DNA of 64,000 bases from positions 2,078,756 through 2,142,755 of the forward strand of contig CM060069.1 of NCBI GenBank assembly GCA_030533445.1, written 5' to 3'. The notes beneath the pieces were generated by a model that was not told the DNA's origin, did no database searches, and was given only the letters and a program-made list of their open reading frames with translations. Source of the stretch: Cyprinodon diabolis. Its lineage: Eukaryota > Chordata > Actinopteri > Cyprinodontiformes > Cyprinodontidae. How positions within the stretch are numbered: the stretch's first letter is position 1; every line of letters starts with the position of its first letter. This document shows positions 43,402 through 56,800 of this stretch, in pieces. The position numbers and the translations under genes were made by a program.

Positions 43402-44936
43402 CCTAAAGGTCTGTTCGGCAAGGAATAATCCATGGATAATTTTTTTATACCTAACACTAATAAGTTCAAGGTGATTTAATGAGTTTAGCATTATTCAGTA
43501 AAAAAAATAAAACATTAATTTTCGTGGCGATCACTGAGTCTGGGAGCGGCCATTTTTGCCCTAAATATAGTAACACCTCCCTCCTGCCATCTTCCTGCAG
43601 CTCGACAGGCCAAAGACTATAACTTATGTTTTGTCTGCATTCAGAAGGAGAAAGTTAAGAGTCATCCAGGTTTTTATGTCTTCAGACATGCCTGTAATCT
43701 ATGTAATGGGTTAGCTTCATCTGGATTTATAGACAGATATAGCTGGGTATCATCAGCATAACAGTGGAAATTAATCCCATGCTGTCTAATAACTCTACCG
43801 ATTGGGAGCATATGTTAAGTAAAGAGAATTGGTCCTAACACTGATCCCTGTGGTACTCCACAGGTAACCTTTGAGCGTGTTGAAGATCTATCATTAACAT
43901 GAACAAACTGAATTCGATCAGATAGATAAGATTTAAACCAGTCTAGTGCTGTTCCTTTAATTCCAACAAAATATTCAAGTCTTTCTAAAAGAATATTATG
44001 ATCAACTGGATCAAATGCAGCACTAAGATCCAACAGGACGAGCACAGATACAAGTCCATTATCTGAGGCCATGAGAATATCATTAGTGACTTTCACCAGA
44101 GCTGTTTCAGTGCTATGATGAGCTCTAAAGCCAGACTGAAACTCTTCAAAAAGTTCATTATGGTGTACGTGATCGCAAACTTGTTTGGCAACTACTTTCT
44201 CAAGACCTTTAGATAAGAAAGGAAGATTGGATATAGGTCTATAATTAACCAAGTCATCTGGGTCAAGAGACGGTTTCTGAAGTAAAGGTTTAATTATAGC
44301 AACCTTAAAGCCTTAGGTACATATCCCTGTAACAGAGATAGATTAATCACATCTAAAATGCAGGAGGAGATCAAAGGGAATACCTCCTTAAATAACCTGG
44401 TTGGAACTGGATCTAACATCCAAGTTGAACCCTTAGATGAAGACAATGATTTTGCTTACTCAGAAAGTTCAACTGGGTCAAAGCAGTCTAAACCCGGTTC
44501 AGATTCCATGACTACCTCAGATGCTGCCCCACCCTCCAGAGACAAACCAATCGCGGATAGAGGAGTGCTGATGATCTTATTTGTGATAATCAATCTTATT
44601 TATAAAGAATCCCATAAAATTATTACTTCTAAGAGCAGGTGGAATGGACAGTTCAACAGAGCTATGGCTCTGGGTGAGTTTGGCAACTGTATTAAAAAGA
44701 AAGCCAAAGGACTTCACCATTGAAATTCACCAGAGCTATAGTGAAACTGACAATGCCATCGTGCATGGCAGCTGGATGTTGGAATACATCGGGTAAAAGT
44801 GAAAAAAAAAAGAGTTATTTCACCTTTCCGATTCCTGATCCTCCACATTCAAATGAAAATTTCTCTTAATTAAAAACACTGATCATTTATTGAACAGTAT
44901 GTAATAATACTGAATATGACCGTACGTTTCCTTTAA
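43402..44936 (+). mobile_element. THAP/TTAA family, copy D, interrupted by a LINE
   Basis: Left end CTAAAGGTCTGTTCGGCAAG (a variant of TTAAAGG), then the shared GGAATAATCC, GGGAGCGGCCATTTTTGCCC and CTCCCTCCTGCCATCTTCC. Interrupted at about 43603-44708, it resumes GACTTCACCATTGAAATTCA with the THAP start (CATGGCAGCTGG) and ends CGTTTCCTTTAA at 44936. An internal deletion after ATTCCTGATCCTCCAC removes most of the THAP domain. Confidence 0.82.
43603..44708 (-). pseudogene. L2-like LINE reverse transcriptase fragment
   Basis: Read from 44708: TVAKLTQSHSSVELSIPPAL, then [96 protein letters not shown] (first catalytic Asp), [15 protein letters not shown], and after 43815 NFHCYADDTQLYL with the YADD box. 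Stops occur near both ends (an early one around 44455 and TAA after LLLNADKT). It lacks the endonuclease and the C-terminus. Loss of the 3' end is unusual for a simple LINE insertion, so later deletion or recombination is likely. Confidence 0.9.
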
Positions 44937-46749
44937 ATGGCAGAGCTCAGTCTATCTTAGAAGGCAGTACTTTACTTCAAGACTGATGATAATATTTTTC
45001 TACGTTTGGCTACTTTAGATCGCAAATAAAATGTAAAATAATAGTAAATATGGGTAATAAAATGTTGAAACTCCAAAAGAGATTTGATTCTTTTGAAACA
45101 GGTGAAATACAGTTTGTCCAAGTTGCATTGCTATATGATGACATCATAAGAAAGGGCAGGGCCCAGAGCAGATCTGACCACCCAAGCGGATCTGGTACCT
45201 CCAGCTCTGGAAGTCACACAAGTAGAAGCCTCAAATCAGCAGTGGAAGCCATCTCTACGCCGGGGCGGGACCCAGGCGTTCAGCTGGGCTGCTGACAACA
45301 CCTGCAAAGACAAATAACATGACTGTAATGGAAAAGGATTCACCACCGGAAATTCTCAGAAAGATTTATGGCTCAACTAACTAGATTCTGGGTTAATGTA
45401 GAAAATGTTCCTTTGATTACTCAGCATTGAAGAAATTAATGTCTTTATTTAAATTAAAAGAAGCCTTATCACTGTGATGTTTAAGTAAGACAAACGATGA
45501 CAGCACTTAAATAATGACTCTGTCTTTATGTTGGCCTTGCATTATTATTACCTTTTATCTTTGTCCAGGATATTAATATTAAACACTGTGTGAATTAATA
45601 CTTTTGATCATTAAGAGTTCAGAGTTGAGTGAGTAGAAGAAGTAAATGTTCTGGTCGTCATTAATAACCACCATAAAACACAGAAGATGTGCCTCTTCAA
45701 GTCCTCATTGCTGGTGATTGATCATAAATATTAACTATCCAAAGCAGCAAATAAATGGTGCCGTTTAAAACCTCCTTAGATGTGTGGTTCTGGATGTGCA
45801 GGGTATAAAAGTGGGGACATATTTCATGTTGAAAAGCTGTCAAAGAAAGAAGAAGCTGGAGATTTCTGAGCATGGCTTCGTGGTCTGTCAGCGCAGGACA
45901 GCTGACTGGGCCCCGGGACCACATGATGGGCCCCACACCTCACATTCTAGCAGTTAGTAGAAAATTGACAGATATCTTTACTAAGACATGATTGACACTG
46001 GAAGTTATTTCCATCTCTTTTCGTCCTTTTTTTTCCCATCTGGCTGTTCCGATTTATTTGCTTTTCCCGCATAGAACAAGTCTGGGATATATTAATGCTG
46101 TAGGAAGTTGACAGCGACACAAACCTCAAAAACTAGAGAATAGTCATTTTTGTACATGACTATTCTGACCACCTAAACTATGCTTCCAATGCAAATATTT
46201 TTACATTATTATTACAGTTTAAGAGTTATAAAAACATCACCAATGTATCTGCTTTTTTCTATTTATATATATATATATAAAAGAAAAAAAAAAAAAATAT
46301 ATATATATAGATATATATATACATAGACGTATACCGAAAACCAATCAAATGTATGCTAAGGTATCACGCCAGTATATTTACATGACAGCCAACAACAAAA
46401 AACAACATTCTAATTGTTCTGAAAAGTGATTTAAATCAGTCATAGCTGTCTTAATCCATACTGGCTCAGATCCTGACGTTTAAAAAAGGAGGCAGGAAAG
46501 CAGAATAAAGCTTTAGCCTCGCTGCATGCAGTTAGCCTAGCCTTGTTGCTAAATAATACTATAAACCGCTTCAATTTGTTAGGTTGAGAGTGAGGGAGAG
46601 TGGTAAAAAGAGAGGAGGGGGTCTGGCTGTCTTTGTGAACAATAGCTAATGTAACTCTGAACACCTAGCAATTAATGAGATGCTGTGCAGCAAGGACATT
46701 GAGCTGCTAGATTCAGCATGAGGCCAAATTATATACCCCGGGAATCTGT
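44937..46749. other. AT-rich intergenic DNA
   Basis: An 81-codon ORF at 45050-45295 has no family I recognise. 46255-46325 is an AT/TATA microsatellite. No RNA gene seen. Confidence 0.45.
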
Positions 46750-46880
46750 GTATGTCCACCTCACTGACCACCCATAGTATGTGAGGGCACAGGGCTGTCA
46801 GATATGTTGGTTTGCAGTACGGGGGTCCCACAGGAAACAGTGCTGGAACTGTTCCTCTCCACCCTCTACTCCGCAGACTT
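46750..46880 (+). pseudogene. Small LINE reverse transcriptase fragment
   Basis: Reading across frameshifts: LTDHP, YVRAQGCQICW and VCSTGVPQETVLELFLSTLY followed by SAD. This fits the block LT.RPQYVR...STGAPQGTVLSPFLFTLYTSD of fish CR1/L2-like LINEs, with the central Gly changed to Glu. About 45 residues remain. Confidence 0.6.
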
Positions 46881-47489
46881 AAAGATCTGGCCCTGATAGC
46901 TGGGCTGAGCCGTATATAAAGCAGCAGGAACAGGTGGATAAGATGAATGATAATTAGTAACCGGGGAGAGTTAGGTAGGTGAGTCAAATGAAGGTCACCT
47001 ATCAGGGCAGAGAGCATGACAGTAGATTGCAATATTTCATTTGTTTATTTTCTTATCTGTTATTTGTATACACTTTTCTAAGGTCCACATTGTTGGACTA
47101 CTACTAAAAGCTTTGTTGCTGCAACACCACAATTTCCCCAATGTAAGACAATAAAGGGATTTTCTATTCTATTTCTATGTAAATGTATGTATATAATAAA
47201 TGAATAACACATTTAATGTTAATGAAGTTGAGGAATCAATTACCTTCATTTCTTACTACTGATATTTATCTATTTTTTAGTTTCTTTTAGTCGTGAAGGA
47301 TCTCTAGAAACCTACCTTCCTGATAAGAGGTCTAAACGTCGAAGATTTAAGGAAAAATAAACTCTTTAAAGCCAAGAATCTTCTGCCTAGAAATTGCTCC
47401 TGGCCTCCAGGTAGGTTGATGGGACATAAACCAGCTTAGCCTAGTAAACTAGCCCCACCTGCCAGCAGCCAAAATCATTTTTTCCTGCG
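46881..47489. other. Intergenic DNA, nothing recognised
   Basis: AT-rich; no gene or element ends. Confidence 0.4.
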
Positions 47490-47497
47490 AGTTGGTC

Positions 47498-48252
47498 TAG
47501 CCTCAATCAATGCCCCAGGCCCTAAATCTGGAGGGCCAATCCCAACGCAAAGATGTGTTTTGAATGTCTGGACGCAAAGTGGGCGGGGTTTTGATGGCGT
47601 GACGACAAAGCTGCACCAAAGTAGCATGCACTGCGGCAGCAGCAGCTTTCAATGGAGCACTCCATTAAAAGTGAAAAGTTCTCTTTCTGTTGCTTTTGTT
47701 CTATAAAGGTACATTTTAAGATAATTTGAGGCTAGAATATTATAATTTAAAGTTTCACTATATGGTCCATTTAACGATTTAATGGTAATTAAAAACAATT
47801 TCCGAAGTTGGGAGGACTGCCGCAAACTGCAAAGCTCCGGGGCTAACTGCAGCCCGTCTGCAGCGGCCCTCTCTCGACATAGTCATGTGTGAAGGCCCGC
47901 TGGCTCTGATGGCCATTTTTGACTCTGCTTTGGAATCAGTTCTGGAAGGATTAGACTTGGGGTTTTCATTGAAACGTGAGCAGGAAGAGGCTCTACGATC
48001 ATTCATTTTTAAGAAGGACGTATTCGCCGTTTTACAGACATGCTGTTTGTTTCCACTCCTCCACCAGCTTCCTGTCGCGCTTCCTACGTCACAGTCAGTT
48101 GCTCTCATTGGACAGAGCGTTGGCCAATAGGCACAGACATGGTTTGAAAGACAACGGGTTGTTCTCATCAACAATGTTCCGATGTCTCATTCATCGGGGC
48201 CAGACTAGATTACACCTCTCATCTCCCATTCAGTCTGGTTTATCAGGCTAAT
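47498..48252 (+). mobile_element. Second helicase-bearing element (edges uncertain)
   Basis: Begins TAGCCTCAATCAATG, like the TAGCCTC start of the element at 20195, and a possible right end is GTCTGGTTTATCAGGCTA at about 48252. No clear target duplication. It encloses the helicase fragment at 47885-48039 and, like the first element, has CTACGTCA followed by a CTCATTGG/CCAATAGG pair after it. Confidence 0.45.
47885..48039 (+). pseudogene. RecQ-like helicase N-terminal fragment, copy 2
   Basis: Open frame: ALMAIFDSALESVLEGLDLG then FSLKREQEEALRSFIFKKDV and FAVLQT. The EQEEALRSF...KDVFAVL block is the same as EQNTALEAFLRGKDVFALLP in the first copy (20375-20539). The match ends where Walker A should begin (PT is QT and GxGKS is missing). 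The frame then continues for 27 unrelated codons to a stop. The two copies differ too much to be recent duplicates. Confidence 0.75.
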
Positions 48253-49652
48253 AACAGCTAATTGATCAGCTGATATCAGGTTCATTACATCTAGTAAACG
48301 TCCCTCATCAGACCCCATGTGATGATCTTAAAGAGGACCATGAAAAGATGAGGCCTTTTTTCCTGGTGATGGATCCCAGTCCGCAGGGATTTGGTCCTCT
48401 GAAAGCAAATGAAGACGTGTTCATAAAGGTAATAGTGGACCTTTGGATGAAGAAACGACAGTTTCTTTTTCAGGACGTAGAAAAAATTAATTTGACCTGA
48501 AAGCGTGATCACCTTTTCAATTTTCACCTCAAACCTCAACCTCAACCCTGTCCAGCCACCTAATTACGGATCTTTAAATGATAAAAGAGGCTAAACGCTT
48601 TGCTCCTCTGGACTCTAACAGCTCAGACACCCCAGCAGAACACCCCTCCCCCCCACAGATTTATTTCCCAATGCAGCTTTGGGCGGAGCCGCTTTGCTGT
48701 GATGATCCCATACATCAAACCTCGTGTGAGCACATATTAAGTGCTTCGCTCATCCTTCCAACCCCCCCTCCATTAAAAGTAAATAATCTGTTAAGGAGTG
48801 GTGCTATTTGTCAAAGCTGACAGGTATCTGTTTGTACAGAGCGGTGAGGTGTGTGAGGAGGATGAGGGGCCCAGATGTGATGGGACCATGTCCCACATTT
48901 GATCCTTTCAGAGAAACCAAACAGGCCTTTTCTAAAGAAAACCAAACATCTAATATCAGCGTTAAACACACGGCGGATCATCTGCAGCTTTCCTTACTGC
49001 CAGTGAGGAAGAATACAACTTTACACACATACCTCAGTTCATTAACACTAATTTGCTAATGAGAGCAAGGCTAAGAGAAACCAATTAGTGCCAACCCCAA
49101 AGTGGAATAAATCAGAACCCTGCAGCTGCTAGTCTTTCATGCGTTTGCATATTTATGAAGCTACAGTAATTGACCCCCTCACTTATAAATCACACACATT
49201 TATAAAGCAAGGGTTTTGTTTTATTAGAGCATTTTATGTCATGTTGGATGTTTGCGCTACAACAGGAAGGAGGTAAAGTCGCACCACTGGGATTATTGAT
49301 GGACACTTCCTGTTAGGCTGTCCATCCAGGGGGGATATATCATCCCTTATTCCAGTTCTATATTTTTGTCCTGTTCTCTGGTTTAACCAATAAACTACAA
49401 TATTAACCCAGTGAAGAGTTAGCACAGCATGGGTCTTTTTTGGCCATACCATTCACGCATTTCACGCAATTTTCAAATGTGTTCCAACAAAATTATGGAT
49501 TGTTTTTGTAGTATTTACAAATGTTAACACACACCATCTCACAATAGAAAAAACAATATTTTGAACCTTAGATACAGTATAAAAACCTCTTTTTCTGCAA
49601 TGATATAAATTAGAAAACAATATTCATATGGACCTTTGTAATTACCTGGAAC
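48253..49652. other. Intergenic DNA, nothing recognised
   Basis: ORFs below 90 codons without family. The last 200 bases may be the upstream part of the transposase relic that follows. Confidence 0.4.
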
Positions 49653-49961
49653 AATGTGGCTTTCCATGATTCGCAAGCAATAACAACATGGTTTGAAGTT
49701 CACCCAGGACTGCTAAGTCTCCTCAACCTCACAGAGGAGTTCTTTTCAGCATGGCGGTAGAAGGTTTATGACCATCAGCCACATGACCACATGTACCTCC
49801 TTGAAGCCATGGATGCTGGCCGCAGGGACATCAAAGTTCAGGATTGTCAAGGGTGGATCCGACATATCAAGCGGTTTTATCCCAGGTGCATCGCCTTGGA
49901 TAATATCAGATGTGATGTTGACAAAAACACGTGGCCTAACCCTGAAGATCACAGAGATTAG
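49653..49961 (+). pseudogene. IS630/Tc1-type DDE transposase C-terminus, broken
   Basis: 103 codons: NVAFHDSQAITTWFEVHPGL, LSLLNLTEEFFSAWR, an in-frame stop where Trp is expected, KVYDHQPHDHMYLLEAMDAG, QGWIRHIKRFYPRCIALDNI and CDVDKNTWPNPEDHRD, stop. This is the end of a fish transposase family: NV.FH.S..I..WF, then the SP.LNPIE-EFFSAWRWKVYD block, here with the LPPYSPFLNPI part deleted so that the region around the third catalytic residue is damaged. The AT-rich DNA downstream to about 50500 looks like its 3' UTR. Confidence 0.75.
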
Positions 49962-50804
49962 ATACTCAATGTTGGGTTTTTTATTTCTTTATTTCCCCCA
50001 ATATTTATCTGGACTTGTTGCTGTTGTTGTTTTGTTCAAGAATGGTCTTGTGTGTTACATTTCATAAGAAATACTGTAAAACTTTTTCTGTTCTATCAAA
50101 CCATGTTTCTACTGCACCTCCTGTAGTAAACAGTAAAGGAAAAAAAAACGGATTTGCTTTCTACTGGAATGCTCTTGAATGTGAAAATTACTGTATATGT
50201 AGACATACAGTTACCAACAAAGAAGTGTAAAAAGATGTAATGCATGTTTTGCTTGCAAATACCTGTAAAACTGAAACATAAAAGTCTATGTCGTTTTTTA
50301 ATGTCAACAGCCAGTATTTTGAATCCTTGTGTACTTTGATTGACTGCATGTACTTTATGTAGTGAAAACAAGTGTCATTCATTGACAGAATAATTTTTAA
50401 TCAGATTTCCAGTGTTTTGGTATAGACAGTGTGTGCAGAGACAAATGTGTTATTATATATTTAACAAAATTTGTTTTTGAGAAGAAAACTCGATTTGGCC
50501 AATTGTGTTTCGTAGGTGTCAGTCTGGGTTAAGAGTTTAGAGAAAGTATCTGAAGTATGTGTAAGCGCTTCTCAGTATCAGGTCATCAGTCAGGCCCAGT
50601 TTGTGGGGCCAAAATCATAAAAGTTACAGTTCATCACAATCTAATCAAGAGGGAGCCCTGACTAGTTGGACATGAAAGAAAAAAATTAAGGAGCATAACA
50701 ACTTAACAAACATAACCAGTGTTTAGCAGTGATGGTGTAGAAATGTTTTAAAGGTAAAAGAGGAAAATCCATTAGAGCCTCAGTTCAACATAACTAAAGC
50801 TGTT
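49962..50804. other. AT-rich DNA downstream of the transposase relic
   Basis: No gene seen. Probable transposon 3' UTR grading into the flank of the minisatellite. Confidence 0.45.
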
Positions 50805-53800
50805 AATGACAGCTGTCAATGTTCAATGAAAGAAATCGACGTGCAACGACAGAGGTCAATGTTCAATAAAAGGGGTCAACTTTTAATGACAGAGGTCAGT
50901 GTTCAATGATAGAAGTCAACTTTCAATGACAGATTTCAATGTTCAACAACAGAGGTCAACTTTCAATGACAGAGGTAAACTTTCAATGACAGATTTCAAT
51001 GTTCAACAACAGAGGTCAACTTTCGATGACAGATGTCAATGTTCAACAACAGAGGTCAACATTCAATGACAGAGGTAAACTTTCGATGACAGATGTCAAT
51101 GTTCAACAACAGAGGTCAACTTTTAATGAAAGAGGTAAACTTTCGATGACAGTTGTCAATGCTCAACAACAGAGGTCAACTTTCGATGACAGATGTCAAT
51201 GTTCAACAACAGAGGTCAACATTCAATGACAGAGGTAAACTTTCGATGACAGATGTCAATATTCAAATACAGAGGTCAACATTCAATGAAAGAGGTAAAC
51301 TTTCAAAGACAGACGTCAATGTTTAACAACAGAGGTCAACTTTCGATGACAGATGTCAATGTTCAACAACAGAGGTCAACATTCAATGACAGAGGTAAAC
51401 TTTGGATGACAGATGTCAATGTTCAACAACAGAGGTCAACATTCAATGACAGAGGTAAACTTTCGATGAAAGAAGTCAATGTTAAACAACAGAGGTCAAC
51501 TTTCAATGAAAGAGGTAAACTTTCGATGACAGATGTCAATGCTCAACAACAGAGGTCAACTTTCAATGACAGATGTCAATGTTCAACAACAGAGGTCAAC
51601 ATTCAATGACAGAGGTAAACTTTCGATGACAGATGTCAATGTTCAACAACAGAGGTCAACATTCAATGACAGAGGTAAACTTTCGATGACAGATGTCAAT
51701 GTTCAACAATAGAGGTCAACATTCAATGACAGACGTAAAATTTCGATGACAGATGTCAATGTTCAACAACAGAGGTCAATATTCAATGACAGAGGTAAAA
51801 TTTCGATGACAGATGTCAATGTTCAACAATAGAGGTCAATATTAAATGACAGAGTTAAAATTTCGATGACAGATGTCAATGTTCAACAATAGACGTCAAT
51901 ATTCAATGACAGAGGTAAACTTTCGATGACAGATGTCAATGTTCAACAACAGAGGTCAACATTCAATGACAGAGGTAAAATTTCGATGACAGATGTCTAT
52001 GTTCAACATAGAGGTCAATATTCAATGACAGATGTAAAATTTCGATGACAGATGTCAATGTTCAACAATAGAGGTCAATATTCAATGACAGAGGTAAAAT
52101 TTCGATGACAGATGTCAATGTTCAACAACAGAGGTCAATATTCAATGACGGATGTCAATGTTCAACAACAGAGGCCAACATTCAATGACAGAGGTAAACT
52201 TTCGATGACAGATGTCAATGTTCAACAACAGAGGTCAACATTCAATGACAGAGGTAAACTTTTGATGACAGATGTCAATGTTCATCAACAGAGGTCAACT
52301 TTCAATGAAAGAGGTAAACTTTGGATGACAGATGTCAATCCTCAACAACAGAGGTCAACTTTCAATGACAGATGTCAATGTTCAAAAACAGAGGTCAACA
52401 TTCAATGACAGAGGTAAACTTTCGATGACAGATGTCAATGTTCAACAACAGAGGTCAACATTCAATGACAGAGGTAAACTTTCGATGACAGATGTCAATG
52501 TTCAACAATAGAGGTCAACATTCAATGACAGACGTAAAATTTCAATGACATATGTCAATGTTCAACAACAGAGGTCAATATTCAATGACAGAGGTAAAAT
52601 TTCGATGACAGATGTCAATGTTCAACAATAGAGGTCAATATTCAATGACAGAGGTAAAATTTCGATGACAGATGTCAGTGTTCAACAATAGAGGTGAATA
52701 TATTCAATGACAGAGGTAAAATTTCGATGACAGATGTCAATGTTCAACAACAGAGGTCAATATTCAATGACGGATGTCAATGTTCAACAACAGAGGCCAA
52801 CATTCAATGACAGAGGTAAACTTTCGATGACAGATGTCAATATTCAACAACAGAGGTCAACATTCAATGACAGAGGTAAACTTTCAAAGACAGACGTCAA
52901 TGTTTAACAACAGAGGTCAACTTTCGATGACAGATGTCAATGTTCAACCACAGAGGTCAACATTCAATGACAGAGGTAAACTTTCGATGACAGATGTCAA
53001 TGTTCAACAATAGAGGTCAATATTCAATGACAGAGGTAAATTTCAATGACAGATGTCAATGTTCAACAATAGAGGTCAACATTCAATGACAGACGTAAAA
53101 TTTCAATGACATATGTCAATGTTCAACAACAGAGGTCAATATTCAATGACAGAGGTAAAATTTCGATGACAGATGTCAATGTTCAACAATAGAGGTCAAT
53201 ATTCAATGACAGAGGTAAAATTTCGATGACAGATGTCAATGTTCAACAATAGAGGTCAATATTCAATGACAGAGGTAAACTTTCAAAGACAGACGTCAAT
53301 GTTTAACAGCAGAGGTCAACTTTCGATGACAGATGTCAATGTTCAACAACAGAGGTCAACATTCAATGACAGAGGTAAACTTTCAATGACAGATGTCAAT
53401 GTTCAACAACAGAGGTCAACTTTCAATGAAAGAGGTAAACTTTCAATGACAGATGTCAATGTTCAACAACAGAGGTCAACATTCAATGACAGAGGTAAAC
53501 TTTCGATGACAGATGTCAATGTTCAACAATAGAGGTCAACATTCAATGACAGAGGTAAACTTTCAATGACAGATGTCAATGTTCAACAACAGAGGTCAAC
53601 ATTCAATGACAGAGGTAAAATTTCGATGACAGATGTCAATGTTCAACAATAGAGGTCAATATTCAATGACAGAGGTAAAATTTCGATGACAGATGTCAAT
53701 GTTCAACAATAGAGGTCAATATTCAATGACAGAGGTAAAATTTCGATGACAGATGTCAATGTTCAACAACAGAGGTCAACATTCAATGACAGAGGTAAAC

Positions 53801-56800
53801 TTTCGATAACAGATGTCAGTGTTCAACAATAGAGGTCAATATTCAATGACAGAGGTAAACTTTCGATTACAGATGTCAATGTTCAACAACAGAGGTCAAC
53901 ATTCAATGACAGAGGTAAAATTTCGATGACAGATGTCTATGTTCAACATAGAGGTCAATATTCAATGACAGAGGTAAAATTTCGATGACAGATGTCAATG
54001 TTCAACAATAGAGGTCAATATTTAATGACAGAAGTAAAATTTCGATGACAGATGTCAATGTTCAACAACAGAGGTCAATATTCAATGACGGATGTCAATG
54101 TTCAACAACAGAGGTCAACATTCAATGACAGAGGTAAACTTTCGATGACAGATGTCAATGTTCAACAACAGAGGTCAACTTTCAATGAAAGAGGTAAACT
54201 TTCGATGACAGATGTCAATGCTCAACAACAGAGGTCAACTTTCAATGACAGATGTCAATGTTCAACAACAGAGGTCAACATTCAATGACAGGTAAACTTT
54301 CGATGACAGATGTCAATGTTCAACAACAGAGGTCAATATTCAATGACAGAGGTAAAATTTCGATGACAGATGTCAATGTTCAACAACAGAGGTCAATATT
54401 CAATGACGGATGTCAATGTTCAACAACAGAGGCCAACATTCAATGACAGAGGTAAACTTTCGATGACAGATGTCAATGTTCAACAACAGAGGTCAACATT
54501 CAATGACAGAGGAAAACTTTCGATGACAGATGTCAATGTTCAACAATAGAGGTCAACATTCAATGACAGACGTAAAATTTCGATGACAGATGTCAATGTT
54601 CAACAACAGAGGTCAATATTCAATGACAGAGGTAAAATTTCGATGACAGATGTCAATGTTCAACAATAGAGGTCAATATTAAATGACAGAGTTAAAATTT
54701 CGATGACAGATGTCAATGTTCAACAATAGACGTCAATATTCAATGACAGAGGTAAACTTTCGATGACAGATGTCAATGTTCAACAACAGAGGTCAACATT
54801 CAATGACAGAGGTAAAATTTCGATGACAGATGTCTATGTTCAACATAGAGGTCAATATTCAATGACAGATGTAAAATTTCGATGACAGATGTCAATGTTC
54901 AACAATAGAGGTCAATATTCAATGACAGAGGTAAAATTTCGATGACAGATGTCAATGTTCAACAACAGAGGTCAATATTCAATGACGGATGTCAATGTTC
55001 AACAACAGAGGCCAACATTCAATGACAGAGGTAAACTTTCGATGACAGATGTCAATGTTCAACAACAGAGGTCAACATTCAATGACAGAGGTAAACTTTT
55101 GATGACAGATGTCAATGTTCATCAACAGAGGTCAACTTTCAATGAAAGAGGTAAACTTTGGATGACAGATGTCAATCCTCAACAACAGAGGTCAACTTTC
55201 AATGACAGATGTCAATGTTCAAAAACAGAGGTCAACATTCAATGACAGAGGTAAACTTTCGATGACAGATGTCAATGTTCAACAACAGAGGTCAACATTC
55301 AATGACAGAGGTAAACTTTCGATGACAGATGTCAATGTTCAACAATAGAGGTCAACATTCAATGACAGACGTAAAATTTCAATGACATATGTCAATGTTC
55401 AACAACAGAGGTCAATATTCAATGACAGAGGTAAAATTTCGATGACAGATGTCAATGTTCAACAATAGAGGTCAATATTCAATGACAGAGGTAAAATTTC
55501 GATGACAGATGTCAGTGTTCAACAATAGAGGTGAATATATTCAATGACAGAGGTAAAATTTCGATGACAGATGTCAATGTTCAACAACAGAGGTCAATAT
55601 TCAATGACGGATGTCAATGTTCAACAACAGAGGCCAACATTCAATGACAGAGGTAAACTTTCGATGACAGATGTCAATATTCAACAACAGAGGTCAACAT
55701 TCAATGACAGAGGTAAACTTTCAAAGACAGACGTCAATGTTTAACAACAGAGGTCAACTTTCGATGACAGATGTCAATGTTCAACAACAGAGGTCAACAT
55801 TCAATGACAGAGGTAAACTTTCGATGACAGATGTCAATGTTCAAAAATAGAGGTCAATATTCAATGACAGAGGTAAATTTCAATGACAGATGTCAATGTT
55901 CAACAATAGAGGTCAACATTCAATGACAGACGTAAAATTTCAATGACATATGTCAATGTTCAACAACAGAGGTCAATATTCAATGACAGAGGTAAAATTT
56001 CGATGACAGATGTCAATGTTCAACAATAGAGGTCAATATTCAATGACAGAGGTAAAATTTCGATGACAGATGTCAATGTTCAACAATAGAGGTCAATATT
56101 CAATGACAGAGGTAAACTTTCAAAGACAGACGTCAATGTTTAACAGCAGAGGTCAACTTTCGATGACAGATGTCAATGTTCAACAACAGAGGTCAACATT
56201 CAATGACAGAGGTAAACTTTCAATGACAGATGTCAATGTTCAACAACAGAGGTCAACTTTCAATGAAAGAGGTAAACTTTCAATGACAGATGTCAATGTT
56301 CAACAACAGAGGTCAACATTCAATGACAGAGGTAAACTTTCGATGACAGATGTCAATGTTCAACAATAGAGGTCAACATTCAATGACAGAGGTAAACTTT
56401 CAATGACAGATGTCAATGTTCAACAACAGAGGTCAACATTCAATGACAGAGGTAAAATTTCGATGACAGATGTCAATGTTCAACAATAGAGGTCAATATT
56501 CAATGACAGAGGTAAAATTTCGATGACAGATGTCAATGTTCAACAATAGAGGTCAATATTCAATGACAGAGGTAAAATTTCGATGACAGATGTCAATGTT
56601 CAACAATAGAGGTCAATATTCAATGACAGAGGTAAACTTTCGATAACAGATGTCAGTGTTCAACAATAGAGGTCAATATTCAATGACAGAGGTAAACTTT
56701 CGATTACAGATGTCAATGTTCAACAACAGAGGTCAACATTCAATGACAGAGGTAAAATTTCGATGACAGATGTCTATGTTCAACATAGAGGTCAATATTC

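Noticed and set aside
45050..45295. 81-codon ORF
   Set aside because: No recognisable domain, no splice or promoter evidence; length is compatible with chance in this DNA.
46646..47032. 128-codon minus-strand ORF
   Set aside because: It overlaps, on the opposite strand, a recognisable LINE RT fragment, so it is a shadow.
51253..51609. 118-codon repeats (MTDVNVQQQRSTFNDRGKLS type) in the right-hand array
   Set aside because: Frequent stops from a single common unit variant; identical ORFs recur because the array is duplicated, not because of selection.
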